In this document: positions 1 through 9,408 of the stretch, piece by piece
Numbering within the stretch: position 1 is the stretch's first letter
How the letters are laid out: each line of letters opens with the position of its first letter
From: Planctomycetia bacterium
GTDB lineage: Bacteria > Planctomycetota > Planctomycetia > Pirellulales > JACPPG01
Direction of reading: 5' to 3'
NCBI GenBank assembly: GCA_016191115.1
Contig: JACPPG010000003.1
Coordinates: 1-34,130 of the forward strand
Length of the DNA: 34,130 nucleotides
The notes under the pieces: generated by a model
Seen by the model: only the letters and a program-made list of their open reading frames with translations
What the model was told of the DNA's origin: nothing
The model's database searches: none
Translations under genes and position numbers: made by a program

Positions 1-87
1 CTTACCGCCGAGGGACGCCGCCTTCTTCCCGCCTTCCTCGCCGCCAGAAACGCCAGTGCCGAAAAGCTCCGCGACCTCGCAGCCTAG
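1..87 (+). CDS. Possible C-terminal end of a gene cut by the window edge
   Basis: Frame 1 is open from the first base to a TAG at 85-87. It encodes 28 residues beginning LTAEGRRLLPAF and ending KLRDLAA, with a normal amphipathic composition. The codons are GC-rich at the third position, as in the certain genes of the window. No family can be assigned from so short a tail. It could also be a chance open frame; the start lies outside the window. Confidence 0.35.
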   Translation, partial: LTAEGRRLLPAFLAARNASAEKLRDLAA

Positions 88-105
88 AAAAAATCCTCTC
101 ACCCT

Positions 106-141
106 GCGAAAATCTGAATCGTTTGCAGTGCAGAGCACCCT
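106..141 (-). repeat. 36-bp dispersed repeat, copy 1
   Basis: Read on the minus strand, this 36-bp stretch matches 11861-11896 at 33 of 36 positions. It begins AGGGTGCTCTGC and continues CTGCAAACGATTCA. Both copies lie 3' of a gene. A shorter third occurrence of GTAGGGTGCTCTGC is at 13015-13028. Confidence 0.75.
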
Positions 142-204
142 AAGCCTTACGGCTCGGCGGGAGCCTCGCCGTCCCTGGTCATGCGCGCGAAACACCGCGA
201 GCGC

Positions 205-249
205 AAAAAAAAACAGCGCCTACCCCGACGCCATTCAGGGTAGCCGCTG
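205..249 (-). terminator. Rho-independent terminator of the small exported peptide gene
   Basis: Arms 214-225 and 238-249 pair over 11 bp with one mismatch (CAGCG and CTACCC against GGGTAG and CGCTG on the minus strand). They are followed on that strand by nine U from the A-run at 205-213. It lies 35 bp past the stop codon of the 284-439 gene. Confidence 0.85.
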
Positions 250-283
250 TACACTCGTTGCAATGCGACGCGTCTGCGCGTGA

Positions 284-439
284 CTACTCGGCCGGAGCCG
301 TGGTGCCGGCCGGCTCGACGACCACGTTAGCAATCGTGGCGCCGCACTTGCCTCCGCGGCAGCGCCGCGGACGTGCATCGGCCTGAACCGCCAGCACGAG
401 AACCAACAACACCGCACAGATCGCAGCAAACTTCTTCAT
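284..439 (-). CDS. Small exported peptide, 51 aa, unknown function
   Basis: A longer frame opens at 499, but the ATG at 439 is preferred. It is preceded by GGGAGGATTGTG, a strong ribosome binding site at normal spacing. It also starts a textbook signal peptide: MKK, a hydrophobic run AAICAVLLVLVLAV, then QADA before RPRRC. The mature part would be only about 29 residues, with a basic segment containing two cysteines (RRCRGGKC) and a threonine/alanine-rich tail. A strong terminator follows at 205-249, so it looks like a single-gene transcript. No family is recognised. The two cysteines could form a disulfide or bind a metal, but nothing proves it. Confidence 0.7.
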   Translation of the reverse strand: MKKFAAICAVLLVLVLAVQADARPRRCRGGKCGATIANVVVEPAGTTAPAE

Positions 440-924
440 CACAATCCTCCCTACAGTCGCTCGCGCGTCCTCCAACCCCGACGCGCTGGGGCTATACACT
501 CCGTTTGTGAGCCGTCACCGTATTGAATTGAATGCGACTGTCAACCACCTGTGCACAATCGGATCGCACAGCCGTGCGCCGCGATGACGCCGCGATGATG
601 CTGACGCAAATTCCAGAAACGGCGCCGCGCTTCGGCGTAAGGGCCTATTATCGCGGCCGTTGGGTGGCTGGGCCTGCGCGCAAGTGCGAATGCACGACCT
701 CGTCGGTGCCGGCTTAGAGCGATCCCACTGACAATTAAATACCCCGGTGTTTTTTTCGAATTCCCTCGCAAGTCGGTTTGCCACCGTCCCCCCGCGCACA
801 GCAGTCCATCCCGGTCGATGTGCGGGTAAGCGGCCGCGCGGTCGACTATCATAGGCGCGTGCGCCCTGCGCACTAGCGATGTAGCGACCGCCAAAAACGA
901 CGAGCAAGCATGCGAGGATCTGCC
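440..924. other. Intergenic region without a convincing gene
   Basis: Several open frames cross this stretch on both strands, but none has a ribosome binding site, a recognisable product or consistent codon use. The region separates the divergent 51-aa gene and the tricorn-like gene, so promoters for both should lie here. No hexamer pair at 17-bp spacing stands out. A T-run at 751-757 has no good hairpin before it. Confidence 0.5.
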
Positions 925-3900
925 ATGTCATCTTTCGGAAAATTAACGAACTTCTTCCGTCGATTTGCCGTGCTCGGCGTTTGTCTGGGCGCGGCTGCCC
1001 ACGGATTGCTACCCGCGGGCTTCGCAAGCGAGTCGACGCCCGCCCATGCCGACGAGCCCGCGGCAATCCGCCCGCACGGGGGCATGATGCGTTACCCAGA
1101 TTGCAGCGCCGAGCACGTCGTGTTCGTCTACGGCAACGACTTGTGGCTGGTGCCGCGCGCGGGCGGCGTCGCCTTGCCGCTTTCGAGCCCCGCCGGGCAG
1201 GAGATGCATCCGAAGTTCAGTCCTGACGGGCGGACGGTTGCTTTCGTCGCCAACTACGACGGCAACCAGGACCTGTACGCGGTGCCTGTCGAAGGTGGCG
1301 CGCCAGCGCGCGTCACGCATCACCCGGCCGCCGAAGTGCTGTGCGACGTGTTGCCGGACGGGAGGCTCTTGTTCTCGACCAATGGGCTGGCACCGATGGC
1401 TCGGCAAACGGAGCTCTACTACGTCGCCGCCAAGGGCGGTCTCGCTGAAAAGCTGCCGGTGCCGTACGGGGCGAACGGGGCCGTGAGCGCCGACGGGCGC
1501 TTTCTGGCCTATACGCCGCACTCGATCGACCAGCGCACGTGGAAGCGCTATCGGGGTGGCATGGCGACCGATATCTGGATCGTCGACCTCAAGGACGGCT
1601 CGTCGAAGCGGATCACCGATTGGGAAGGCACCGACACCTTGCCCATGTGGCAGGGCAGCACCGTGTACTACCTGTCGGACGCGGGTGACAGCCACCGGCT
1701 GAACATCTGGTCCTACAACACCGAGAGCGGCGCCCGCGAGCAGATCACGAAGTTTGCCGACTACGACGTGAAGTGGCCCTCGATCGGCCCTGGGCCCGCT
1801 GGCAAGGGAGAGATCGTTTTCCAGCACGGTCCATCGCTTGATCTCTTGGACCTGGAGAGCCGGCAATCGAAGGCCGTCGACGTGCGCATCCCCGGCGACC
1901 GGCCCAAACTACGCCGCCGCATGGTCGACGAGGCCAAGAACATCATGTCGTCGGGTATCTCCTCGACGGGCAAGCGAGGCGTGTTCGAAGCCCGCGGCGA
2001 CATCTGGACCGTTCCGGCCGAGAACGGCTCGCCGCGCAACCTGACGCGGACCGACGGCGTGGCCGAGCGCGATCCGGCCTGGAGTCCCGATGGCCGCTGG
2101 ATCGCCTACTTCAGCGACGCGACCGGCGAGTACGAGCTGTACCTGGCGTCGTCGGCCGGGCAGGGCGAGGCCCGCCGACTGACGCACGACGGCGGCGCGT
2201 TTCGCTATGACCCTACGTGGTCGCCCGACTCAAAGCACATCGCGCTGTGGGACAAGGGCGGCGCGTTGTTCGTACACACGATTGACGGCGAAACGAAGAA
2301 GATCGACACGCATCCTTGGGCCGAACATCCGCGCGTCCGCTGGTCGCACGACTCGGCCTGGCTGGCCTACACCAAGGAAGGGGACAACCGCAAGAGCGCC
2401 ATCTGGCTGTACCACTTGTCGGAAGGGAAGGCCCACCAGGTGACGGCCGGGCGATTCGACGACGGCTCGCCCGTCTTCGATCGCAAAGGCGACTATCTGT
2501 TCCTCACTAGCAGCCGGCAGTTCTCGGCGCCGGTCTACGAGGACGCAGGGACGACGTTCGTCTACGCCGGCACGGAGCTGTTGCTCGCGGTGCCCCTGCG
2601 GGCCGCGGTGGGGGTCCCCCGACCGCCCAAGAGCGATGAGGAGACATGGGGCGACGAGAAGAAGAAAAAGGACGAAGACAAGGACAAGAAGGACGCGGAC
2701 AAGAAGCCCGACGACAAGCCGGCCGAGGACAAAGCGGCCGACAAGAAGGACGAAAGTGCCGCGGACGAGAAATCGGGCGAGAAGGAAAAGAGGCCCGACG
2801 AGGCCGCCGAAAAGAAGGAAGACAAGGACGCGAAGCCGCTTGAGATCGAGCTCGACGGCTTCGAGCGCCGCGCGATCGTGCTACCGGTGAAGGCCGGCAA
2901 TTTCGCCGGTCTTGAGGTCACGAGCGACGGAAAGCTGGTTTATACGGCCCGCGCCCCGCGCGGCGGCCGCGGCGAGCCGGCAATCAAGATCCTCGACATC
3001 AAGGCCGACGAGAAGCAAGAGCAAACCGTGGTCGAAGGGGCCGGTTCGTTTTCGATCTCGGCCGACGGCAAGAAGCTGCTGGTGCGCAAGGGGGACACCT
3101 ATGCGATCGTCGACGCCAAGGCCGACCAGAAGCTCACCAAATCGCTTTCGACCAAGGGGCTGCAGGCGTCGATCGACCCGCGGGCCGAGTGGCGGCAGAT
3201 GCTCCGCGAGGCGTGGCGGCTCGAGCGCGATTACTTCTACGACCCCAACATGCACGGCGTCAACTGGCCGACGGTGCTCGAGCAGTATCAAAAAATGCTC
3301 GACGATTGCACCTCGCGCGAGGATGTGCAGTATGTCATCGGCGAGATGATCTCCGAGTTGAACGTCGGTCACACTTACGCCCGAACCGGCGGCGATATGG
3401 AGAGCCCTGAAAAAGTTTCGGTCGGCATGCTGGGCGTGGACTACGAGCGTGGCGACGGGGCGTACCGCATCGCGCGGATTTACGAAGGGGCGCCGTGGGA
3501 CGCCGACGCCCGTGGCCCGCTCAGCCAGCCCGGCGTCGATTGCAAGCCGGGCGATTACCTCTTGGCAGTCAACGGCGTGCCGGTCGATCCTGAGAAAGAC
3601 CCGTGGGCCGCCTGTCAGGGTCTGGCCGGCAAGACGATCACGATCACAGTGAGCCAACAACCGACGCGCGACGAGAAGTCGCGGACGCTCACGATTGTCC
3701 CCCTTGCCGAAGAGACGGAGCTGCGATACCGCGCGTGGATCGAGCGGAATCGGGCCTACGTTGCCGAGCGAAGCGGCGGCCGGATCGGCTATCTGCACGT
3801 GCCCGACACCGGCGTCAACGGCCAGAATGAGCTTTTCCGGCAATTCCATGGGCAAACGGCGGCCGCGGCCCTGATCATCGACGAGCGGTGGAACGGCGGC

Positions 3901-4407
3901 GGGCAGATTCCCACCCGCTTCATCGAGCTCTTGAACCGCCCCGTGACCAACTACTGGGCCCGCCGCGACGGCAACGATTGGACCTGGCCGGCCGACGCAC
4001 ATCACGGGCCGAAGTGCATGCTGATCAACGGGCTGTCAGGCTCGGGCGGCGACGCCTTCCCCGCCTACTTCCGCCAGGCGGGACTGGGAAAACTCATCGG
4101 CACGCGGACCTGGGGCGGGTTGGTCGGCATTTCGGGAAATCCGCTTTTGATCGACGGCGGACAAGTGACCGTGCCCACCTTCGCCTTTTACGAGACCGAC
4201 GGCACGTGGGGCATCGAAGGGCACGGTGTCGACCCGGACATCGAAGTCGTGGACGACCCGGCCAAGATGCGCGACGGCCGCGACCCGCAGCTCGACGCGG
4301 CGATCGAGCACATGCTCGCCCAACTCGAGCGCGCGCCGTACAAGCGACCGAACCGGCCCGCCTATCCCAACCGCGCCGGCATGGGGATCGCGCCGGCGGA
4401 CAAATAA
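925..4407 (+). CDS. Tricorn-type protease homologue (S41 family)
   Basis: Predicted exported 1160-residue peptidase that would degrade oligopeptides released by other proteases. The ATG at 925 is chosen over 910 because GAGG lies 8 bases before it. Residues 1-40 look like a signal sequence. Residues about 55-560 carry beta-propeller repeats with SPDGR-type blades. Residues about 576-640 are an extreme Lys/Glu/Asp linker. A PDZ-like segment lies near 835-905 and an S41 catalytic domain follows. By alignment with Thermoplasma tricorn, the catalytic residues are His816 (VGHTY), Ser1040 (SGSGGD) and Glu1098 (IEGHG). The tricorn residue beside the histidine (Ser745) is Gly here, and Asp966 is Gly. 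It converges on ruvC with a 41-bp gap. The family call is firm; cell location is inferred. Confidence 0.93.
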   Translation: MSSFGKLTNFFRRFAVLGVCLGAAAHGLLPAGFASESTPAHADEPAAIRPHGGMMRYPDCSAEHVVFVYGNDLWLVPRAGGVALPLSSPAGQEMHPKFSPDGRTVAFVANYDGNQDLYAVPVEGGAPARVTHHPAAEVLCDVLPDGRLLFSTNGLAPMARQTELYYVAAKGGLAEKLPVPYGANGAVSADGRFLAYTPHSIDQRTWKRYRGGMATDIWIVDLKDGSSKRITDWEGTDTLPMWQGSTVYYLSDAGDSHRLNIWSYNTESGAREQITKFADYDVKWPSIGPGPAGKGEIVFQHGPSLDLLDLESRQSKAVDVRIPGDRPKLRRRMVDEAKNIMSSGISSTGKRGVFEARGDIWTVPAENGSPRNLTRTDGVAERDPAWSPDGRWIAYFSDATGEYELYLASSAGQGEARRLTHDGGAFRYDPTWSPDSKHIALWDKGGALFVHTIDGETKKIDTHPWAEHPRVRWSHDSAWLAYTKEGDNRKSAIWLYHLSEGKAHQVTAGRFDDGSPVFDRKGDYLFLTSSRQFSAPVYEDAGTTFVYAGTELLLAVPLRAAVGVPRPPKSDEETWGDEKKKKDEDKDKKDADKKPDDKPAEDKAADKKDESAADEKSGEKEKRPDEAAEKKEDKDAKPLEIELDGFERRAIVLPVKAGNFAGLEVTSDGKLVYTARAPRGGRGEPAIKILDIKADEKQEQTVVEGAGSFSISADGKKLLVRKGDTYAIVDAKADQKLTKSLSTKGLQASIDPRAEWRQMLREAWRLERDYFYDPNMHGVNWPTVLEQYQKMLDDCTSREDVQYVIGEMISELNVGHTYARTGGDMESPEKVSVGMLGVDYERGDGAYRIARIYEGAPWDADARGPLSQPGVDCKPGDYLLAVNGVPVDPEKDPWAACQGLAGKTITITVSQQPTRDEKSRTLTIVPLAEETELRYRAWIERNRAYVAERSGGRIGYLHVPDTGVNGQNELFRQFHGQTAAAALIIDERWNGGGQIPTRFIELLNRPVTNYWARRDGNDWTWPADAHHGPKCMLINGLSGSGGDAFPAYFRQAGLGKLIGTRTWGGLVGISGNPLLIDGGQVTVPTFAFYETDGTWGIEGHGVDPDIEVVDDPAKMRDGRDPQLDAAIEHMLAQLERAPYKRPNRPAYPNRAGMGIAPADK

Positions 4408-4448
4408 CGAGCTGACTGCACGGCGCGCGGTCTTGCGGATGGCCGGCT

Positions 4449-4973
4449 CTACGCCCGGCGGCGCGTGATGGCGGCCCACTCAGGCTGCGAATAGTAGTGG
4501 CACAGGGCCGCGGCCAGGGCATCGGCCACGTCGTGCGGCTCAGGCGGGGCCGGCAGCCGCAGCTCGCGCTCGACCGCGCGCTGCATTTGCGATTTCGATG
4601 CCCGGCCGTTGCCAGTCAGGGTCTTCTTGATGCGCGTGGCGCTGTAGTTCACCACCGGAACGCCGGCCTGCGCGGCGGCCAGGCAAATCACTCCGCGGGC
4701 GTGCGCCATCAAAATCGACGTTCGTGGCCGGTCGTAGTGCGAGTACAACTCTTCGAGGGCCATGGCCGAGGGCGCGAGTGCTGCGATCGCCTCCGCGATG
4801 CCGGCGAAGATTTCCGCGACCCGTGCGGCTACCGACGCGCGGTCCCGGCCGCGAATCACGCCCGCCTCGCACAATTTCGGCCCGCCCTGGGCCACTTCCA
4901 GGACGGCATAGCCCGTGACGTTCAGGCCCGGGTCGACTCCCAGGACACGTGGCGCTCGTCCGGCGGCGGTCAT
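4449..4973 (-). CDS. ruvC: Holliday junction endonuclease RuvC
   Basis: Resolves Holliday junctions together with the RuvAB motor. The four acidic catalytic residues are visible: Asp14 in LGVDPGLN, Glu74 in ALEELY, and Asp148 and Asp151 in HDVADALAAALCH. The typical KKTLTGNGRASK segment is also present. The start at 4973 gives 174 residues, the usual length. A start at 5033 would add 20 non-homologous residues and overlap the end of cysS. It is the last gene of a minus-strand run ispF-cysS-ruvC, 41 bp after cysS, and probably cotranscribed. No ruvA or ruvB is in the window. Confidence 0.95.
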   Translation of the reverse strand: MTAAGRAPRVLGVDPGLNVTGYAVLEVAQGGPKLCEAGVIRGRDRASVAARVAEIFAGIAEAIAALAPSAMALEELYSHYDRPRTSILMAHARGVICLAAAQAGVPVVNYSATRIKKTLTGNGRASKSQMQRAVERELRLPAPPEPHDVADALAAALCHYYSQPEWAAITRRRA

Positions 4974-5014
4974 GAGTACACCTGCGACGGTCGGCGACAA
5001 TCCGCGACAAGTCG

Positions 5015-6565
<1,551 letters not shown>

Positions 6566-6618
6566 CGTTAGGTCGGAGGGGGCGGTGCGATGGGCGTGCG
6601 ATTGACTGGTCTGGGTGG

Positions 6619-7125
6619 TCAGCATGGTTCGATGAGCACTACGCTGGTGGCCATCATGGCTTCCTGCCGGCCGACGGGGCCGAGGCCTTCGCCGGTCTTG
6701 GCCTTCACGCCGACGCGATCGGCGCTGACCGAGAGCAGGGAAGCCAGCCGCTTTTGGATTGTTTCCTTGTAGGGGGACAACTTGGGCCGTTCGGCGAAGA
6801 CAATGCAGTCCACGTTGACCACCCGATAGCCTGCCTCGGCGACGCGGCGGAGCGCTTCGGTCAGCATTTCGGCCGAGTCGCGGCCGCGGTTAGCCGGATC
6901 GGTGTCGGGAAACAGCTCGCCGATGTCCCCCAGCCCTGCGGCGCCCAGCAAGGCGTCGGTCACCGCGTGCAACAGCACGTCGGCGTCGCTATGCCCCACC
7001 AGTCCGCGGTCGTAGGGAACGACGACGCCCCCCAGCTTAAGCGGACCTCCGGGCGAGAGCCGATGGGTGTCGTGGCCGATTCCGACGCGCGAGCCTGGCG
7101 TGGCTGGTTCTCCGACAAGAGCCAA
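6619..7125 (-). CDS. ispF: 2-C-methyl-D-erythritol 2,4-cyclodiphosphate synthase
   Basis: MEP-pathway enzyme that cyclises CDP-methylerythritol phosphate, releasing CMP. Metal ligands Asp19, His21 (GHDTHRL) and His53 ([17 protein letters not shown]) are at family spacing, and GIGELFP-like [11 protein letters not shown] is present. The frame opens at an ATG at 7200, but a consensus-like promoter at 7163-7191 lies downstream of that ATG. The TTG at 7125 is therefore proposed; it gives 168 residues, close to the usual 155-165. The start is uncertain because no clear ribosome binding site precedes the TTG. First gene of the ispF-cysS-ruvC run; it supplies isoprenoid precursors of the kind used by the UbiA protein at 12027. 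Confidence 0.93.
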   Translation of the reverse strand: MALVGEPATPGSRVGIGHDTHRLSPGGPLKLGGVVVPYDRGLVGHSDADVLLHAVTDALLGAAGLGDIGELFPDTDPANRGRDSAEMLTEALRRVAEAGYRVVNVDCIVFAERPKLSPYKETIQKRLASLLSVSADRVGVKAKTGEGLGPVGRQEAMMATSVVLIEPC

Positions 7126-7162
7126 AAGGTGGATGGACGATGGACCCGATTTTAGGCCGCGA

Positions 7163-7191
7163 ATTATAGCCCAACCACCGCGACCGGACAA
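7163..7191 (-). promoter_or_regulatory. Predicted promoter of ispF-cysS-ruvC
   Basis: On the minus strand TTGTCC (7191-7186) and TATAAT (7168-7163) are separated by exactly 17 bp. The -10 box is perfect and the -35 box matches four of six. Transcription would start near 7156, inside the longest ispF frame, which supports an internal ispF start. Confidence 0.6.
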
Positions 7192-7203
7192 CGCGAGCAA
7201 CTC

Positions 7204-7232
7204 TTTCCGTCCAAGGGCGCGCTACCTATAAT
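7204..7232 (+). promoter_or_regulatory. Predicted promoter of the ABC exporter operon
   Basis: A perfect TATAAT lies at 7227-7232, only 9 bp before the ATG at 7242. The position 17 bp upstream holds a weak -35 (TTTCCG, 7204-7209). If used, transcription would start within a few bases of the start codon, giving a leaderless or nearly leaderless mRNA. Confidence 0.45.
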
Positions 7233-7241
7233 CCTCGTTGC

Positions 7242-8273
7242 ATGGCCATCATCGAGCTTGTCGGGCTAGCGAAAGCCTATCGGGTCTACCAGAAACAAGA
7301 GGGCCTGCTGGCCTCGGTGCGGGGGCTTTTTCATCGGCAGTACCGCACCGTCGAAGCCGTTCGCGGCATCGATTTGCAAGTAGAACAGGGCGAGTTCGTC
7401 GCCTTTCTCGGCCCCAACGGCGCCGGCAAGACGACCACGCTCAAGCTCCTCTCGGGCGTCATCACGCCCTCAGGCGGCACGGCCCGCGTGATGGGGCACG
7501 TCCCCTGGAAGCGGGAAAACGCCTATCGCCGGCGGTTCGCGCTGGTGATGGGGCAGAAGAATCAACTGTGGTGGGACCTGCCGGCCCAGGAGTCCTTTCG
7601 TCTGCACCAGCAGATCTACCTGATCGATCCGGCGCGCTTCGAGCGGACGCGGGACGAGCTGGTCGAGCTATTGGGCGTCGCCAACCTGCTCAAGCAGCCG
7701 GTCCGCGAGCTGTCGCTGGGCGAGCGGATGAAGATGGAGCTGATCGCCGCGCTGCTGCACTCGCCCGAGGTGCTGTTCTTGGACGAGCCGACGATCGGCC
7801 TGGATGTGATCGCCCAGCACAACATTCAGGCCTTCCTCCGGCACTACCAGCAGTTGCGGCGGATCACCATCCTCCTGACCAGCCACTACATGAAGGACGT
7901 GGCCGCCCTTTGCAAGCGGGTGGTGATCATCGCCCAGGGCCGGATCATCTACGACGGGTCGCTGTCGGGCATCATCGACCGCTTCAGTCATCACAAGGTC
8001 ATCACGCTCCTGTTTCCCGGCGACGACCGCATGCCAAGCGACTTGGCGCGCTACGGCGAAGTGGTCGAGGAGTTCGCTCCGAAGGTGAAGCTGCGCGTGC
8101 CGCGGAAGAACGTTCCGGACGTGCTGGCCGGCATCCTCGCTCGGCACGCCATCGAAGACGTGAGCGTCGAGGACCCGCCCCTGGAAGAGGTGATCGCCGA
8201 GATGTTCTCGCTGGCCGGCGAAGCACAGACGGGCGACGGAGAGGTCGACCGCGTGGCGGAACGCGTGACATGA
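7242..8273 (+). CDS. ABC exporter ATP-binding subunit
   Basis: The 343-residue ATPase powers export through the two ABC-2 permeases that follow. Visible motifs are Walker A GPNGAGKT at 57-64, Q-loop Gln105, signature LSLGE at 157-161, Walker B VLFLDE at 177-182 and the H-loop His215. The C-terminal 100 residues (about 245-343) form the extra domain typical of ATPases that pair with ABC-2 permeases of the PF06182 type. No good ribosome binding site precedes the ATG, in line with the TATAAT box only 9 bp upstream. The substrate is unknown; related systems move lipids, drugs or polysaccharides. Gap to the first permease is 112 bp. Confidence 0.92.
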   Translation: MAIIELVGLAKAYRVYQKQEGLLASVRGLFHRQYRTVEAVRGIDLQVEQGEFVAFLGPNGAGKTTTLKLLSGVITPSGGTARVMGHVPWKRENAYRRRFALVMGQKNQLWWDLPAQESFRLHQQIYLIDPARFERTRDELVELLGVANLLKQPVRELSLGERMKMELIAALLHSPEVLFLDEPTIGLDVIAQHNIQAFLRHYQQLRRITILLTSHYMKDVAALCKRVVIIAQGRIIYDGSLSGIIDRFSHHKVITLLFPGDDRMPSDLARYGEVVEEFAPKVKLRVPRKNVPDVLAGILARHAIEDVSVEDPPLEEVIAEMFSLAGEAQTGDGEVDRVAERVT

Positions 8274-8282
8274 GGGGAGCGT

Positions 8283-8307
8283 TTAGCCGCCGCGGCCACG
8301 TGGCGAA
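8283..8307. repeat. GC-rich hairpin repeat, copy 1
   Basis: A 25-bp stretch starting TTAGCCGCCGCGG recurs at 12982-13006 with one substitution. It folds as CGCCGCG-GCCA-CGTGGCG with one G-T pair. Both copies start within about 10 bp of a stop codon, so they may act in mRNA 3' end formation or stability. Confidence 0.65.
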
Positions 8308-8333
8308 CTGACCACCATGAATGGAGTAAGAAA

Positions 8334-8381
8334 GCGGGCGCCAGCTCCGGCTAATTGCTAATCGCTAGTCGCTAGTTGCTC
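8334..8381. repeat. Intergenic repeat with GCCAGCTCCGGCTA core, copy 1
   Basis: It holds GCCAGCTCCGGCTA followed by a run of 8-9 bp variations (AATTGCTAATCGC, TAGTCGC, TAGTTGC). The same core and the same internal words in a different order occur at 27473-27521. It ends just before the start of the first permease gene. Confidence 0.6.
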
Positions 8382-8385
8382 AACC

Positions 8386-9201
8386 ATGTACGCTCGCCTC
8401 TTAACCTGGTGGACGATCCTGCGGATCTGCCTGGAGGAACGGCTGGTCTACCGGGGGGACTTCGCGCTTGGGACGCTGATGCGGTTCTTGCCGTTCATCA
8501 CGCAGATCTTTCTGTGGAGTGCCGTGTTCGCCGCCCGCGATCAAAGCCCTCTGCGCGGCTACTCGTACAACGAGATGATCGCTTACTTGCTCTTGACGAA
8601 TATCAGCAGGGCGTTTTCCAGCATGCCGGGCCTGGCCTCGTCGATCGCGCAGCAGATTCGCAACGGTGAGATCAAGAAGTTCCTCATTCAGCCGATCGAC
8701 TTGATCGGCTTTCTGCTGCTCGCCCGTGTCGCGCATAAGGTGGTGTACTACGTGGTGGCACTTGCTCCCTTTGCGCTCGTGTTCTATCTGGCGCGGGGCT
8801 TCTTTTCCGGCTGGCCCGACGTGACGACGATGCTCGCCTTTCTCGTGTCGCTGGTGATGGCGTTCCTGCTGGGCTTCTTTCTGGAGGCCACGATCGGCAT
8901 GGTCGGCTTCTGGTTCCTGGAGGTCAGCTCGCTCCTGTTTGTGTATCAGTTGTTCAGCTTCTTTCTGTCGGGGCAGATGTTTCCGATCGACATCCTGCCG
9001 TCGGCGGCCCGCGCGGCGGTCGACCTCTTGCCCGTGCCCTACCTGGCGTACTTTCCCGTGGCGGTGTTCCTGGGGAAGGTGCAGGGGACGGCGCTCGCCT
9101 GGGGGCTTTTGGTGCAGGCCGGCTGGGTCGTGCTCTTTATGGTCGCCAGCCGCGTGGCCTTGCACCGCGGCCTGATACGCTACAGCGGCTTTGGAGGGTG
9201 A
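8386..9201 (+). CDS. ABC-2 type permease, first subunit
   Basis: A 271-residue integral membrane protein with about six hydrophobic segments (about 25-50, 60-85, 110-140, 145-175, 180-205, 230-260). It resembles the ABC2_membrane_6 (PF06182) permeases that work in pairs with one ATPase. An amphipathic N-terminus (MYARLLTWWTILRICLEERL) and the loop RNGEIKKFLIQPIDLIGF are typical of that group. The second permease has the matching loop RTGHLDFALLKPIDTQF, which shows the two are homologous. It lies between the ATPase gene and the second permease, all on the plus strand. Confidence 0.88.
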   Translation: MYARLLTWWTILRICLEERLVYRGDFALGTLMRFLPFITQIFLWSAVFAARDQSPLRGYSYNEMIAYLLLTNISRAFSSMPGLASSIAQQIRNGEIKKFLIQPIDLIGFLLLARVAHKVVYYVVALAPFALVFYLARGFFSGWPDVTTMLAFLVSLVMAFLLGFFLEATIGMVGFWFLEVSSLLFVYQLFSFFLSGQMFPIDILPSAARAAVDLLPVPYLAYFPVAVFLGKVQGTALAWGLLVQAGWVVLFMVASRVALHRGLIRYSGFGG

Positions 9202-9408
9202 ACGACCGAGGAAACAAGTCCATGAGGGTGGGAAACAAGTCCATGAGGGTGTGCCACTGCTTCGCTAGAAGCAGTGCGGCGCGACGAGCGGCCCAGCACG
9301 GCTTGAGTACAAGCCGTGGCACACGACTTCGGAGTACAAGCCGTGGCGCACGACGTCGTACAAGCCGTGGCACACGACTTCGGATCAGCAGCCGGGGGTC
9401 TTGAATCG
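9202..9408 (+). repeat. Intergenic block of tandem repeats and perfect hairpins
   Basis: Two identical 21-bp units lie at 9210-9230 and 9231-9251 (GGAAACAAGTCC then ATGAGGGTG). A perfect hairpin CACTGCTTC-GCTA-GAAGCAGTG is at 9255-9276. A second, CACGGCTTG-AGTA-CAAGCCGTG, is at 9297-9318. Three near-identical 26-27 bp units starting GTACAAGCCGTGGC occupy about 9305-9383. The block sits between two genes that should be cotranscribed, so it would be part of the polycistronic mRNA. Confidence 0.85.

Noticed and set aside
2881..4005. 374-residue open frame on the minus strand inside the tricorn-like gene
   Set aside because: Shadow frame: the plus strand has an unmistakable S41 protease across the same DNA.
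9210..9383. Repeat block as a small CRISPR array
   Set aside because: The units are adjacent without unique spacers of constant length, and no cas gene is present.
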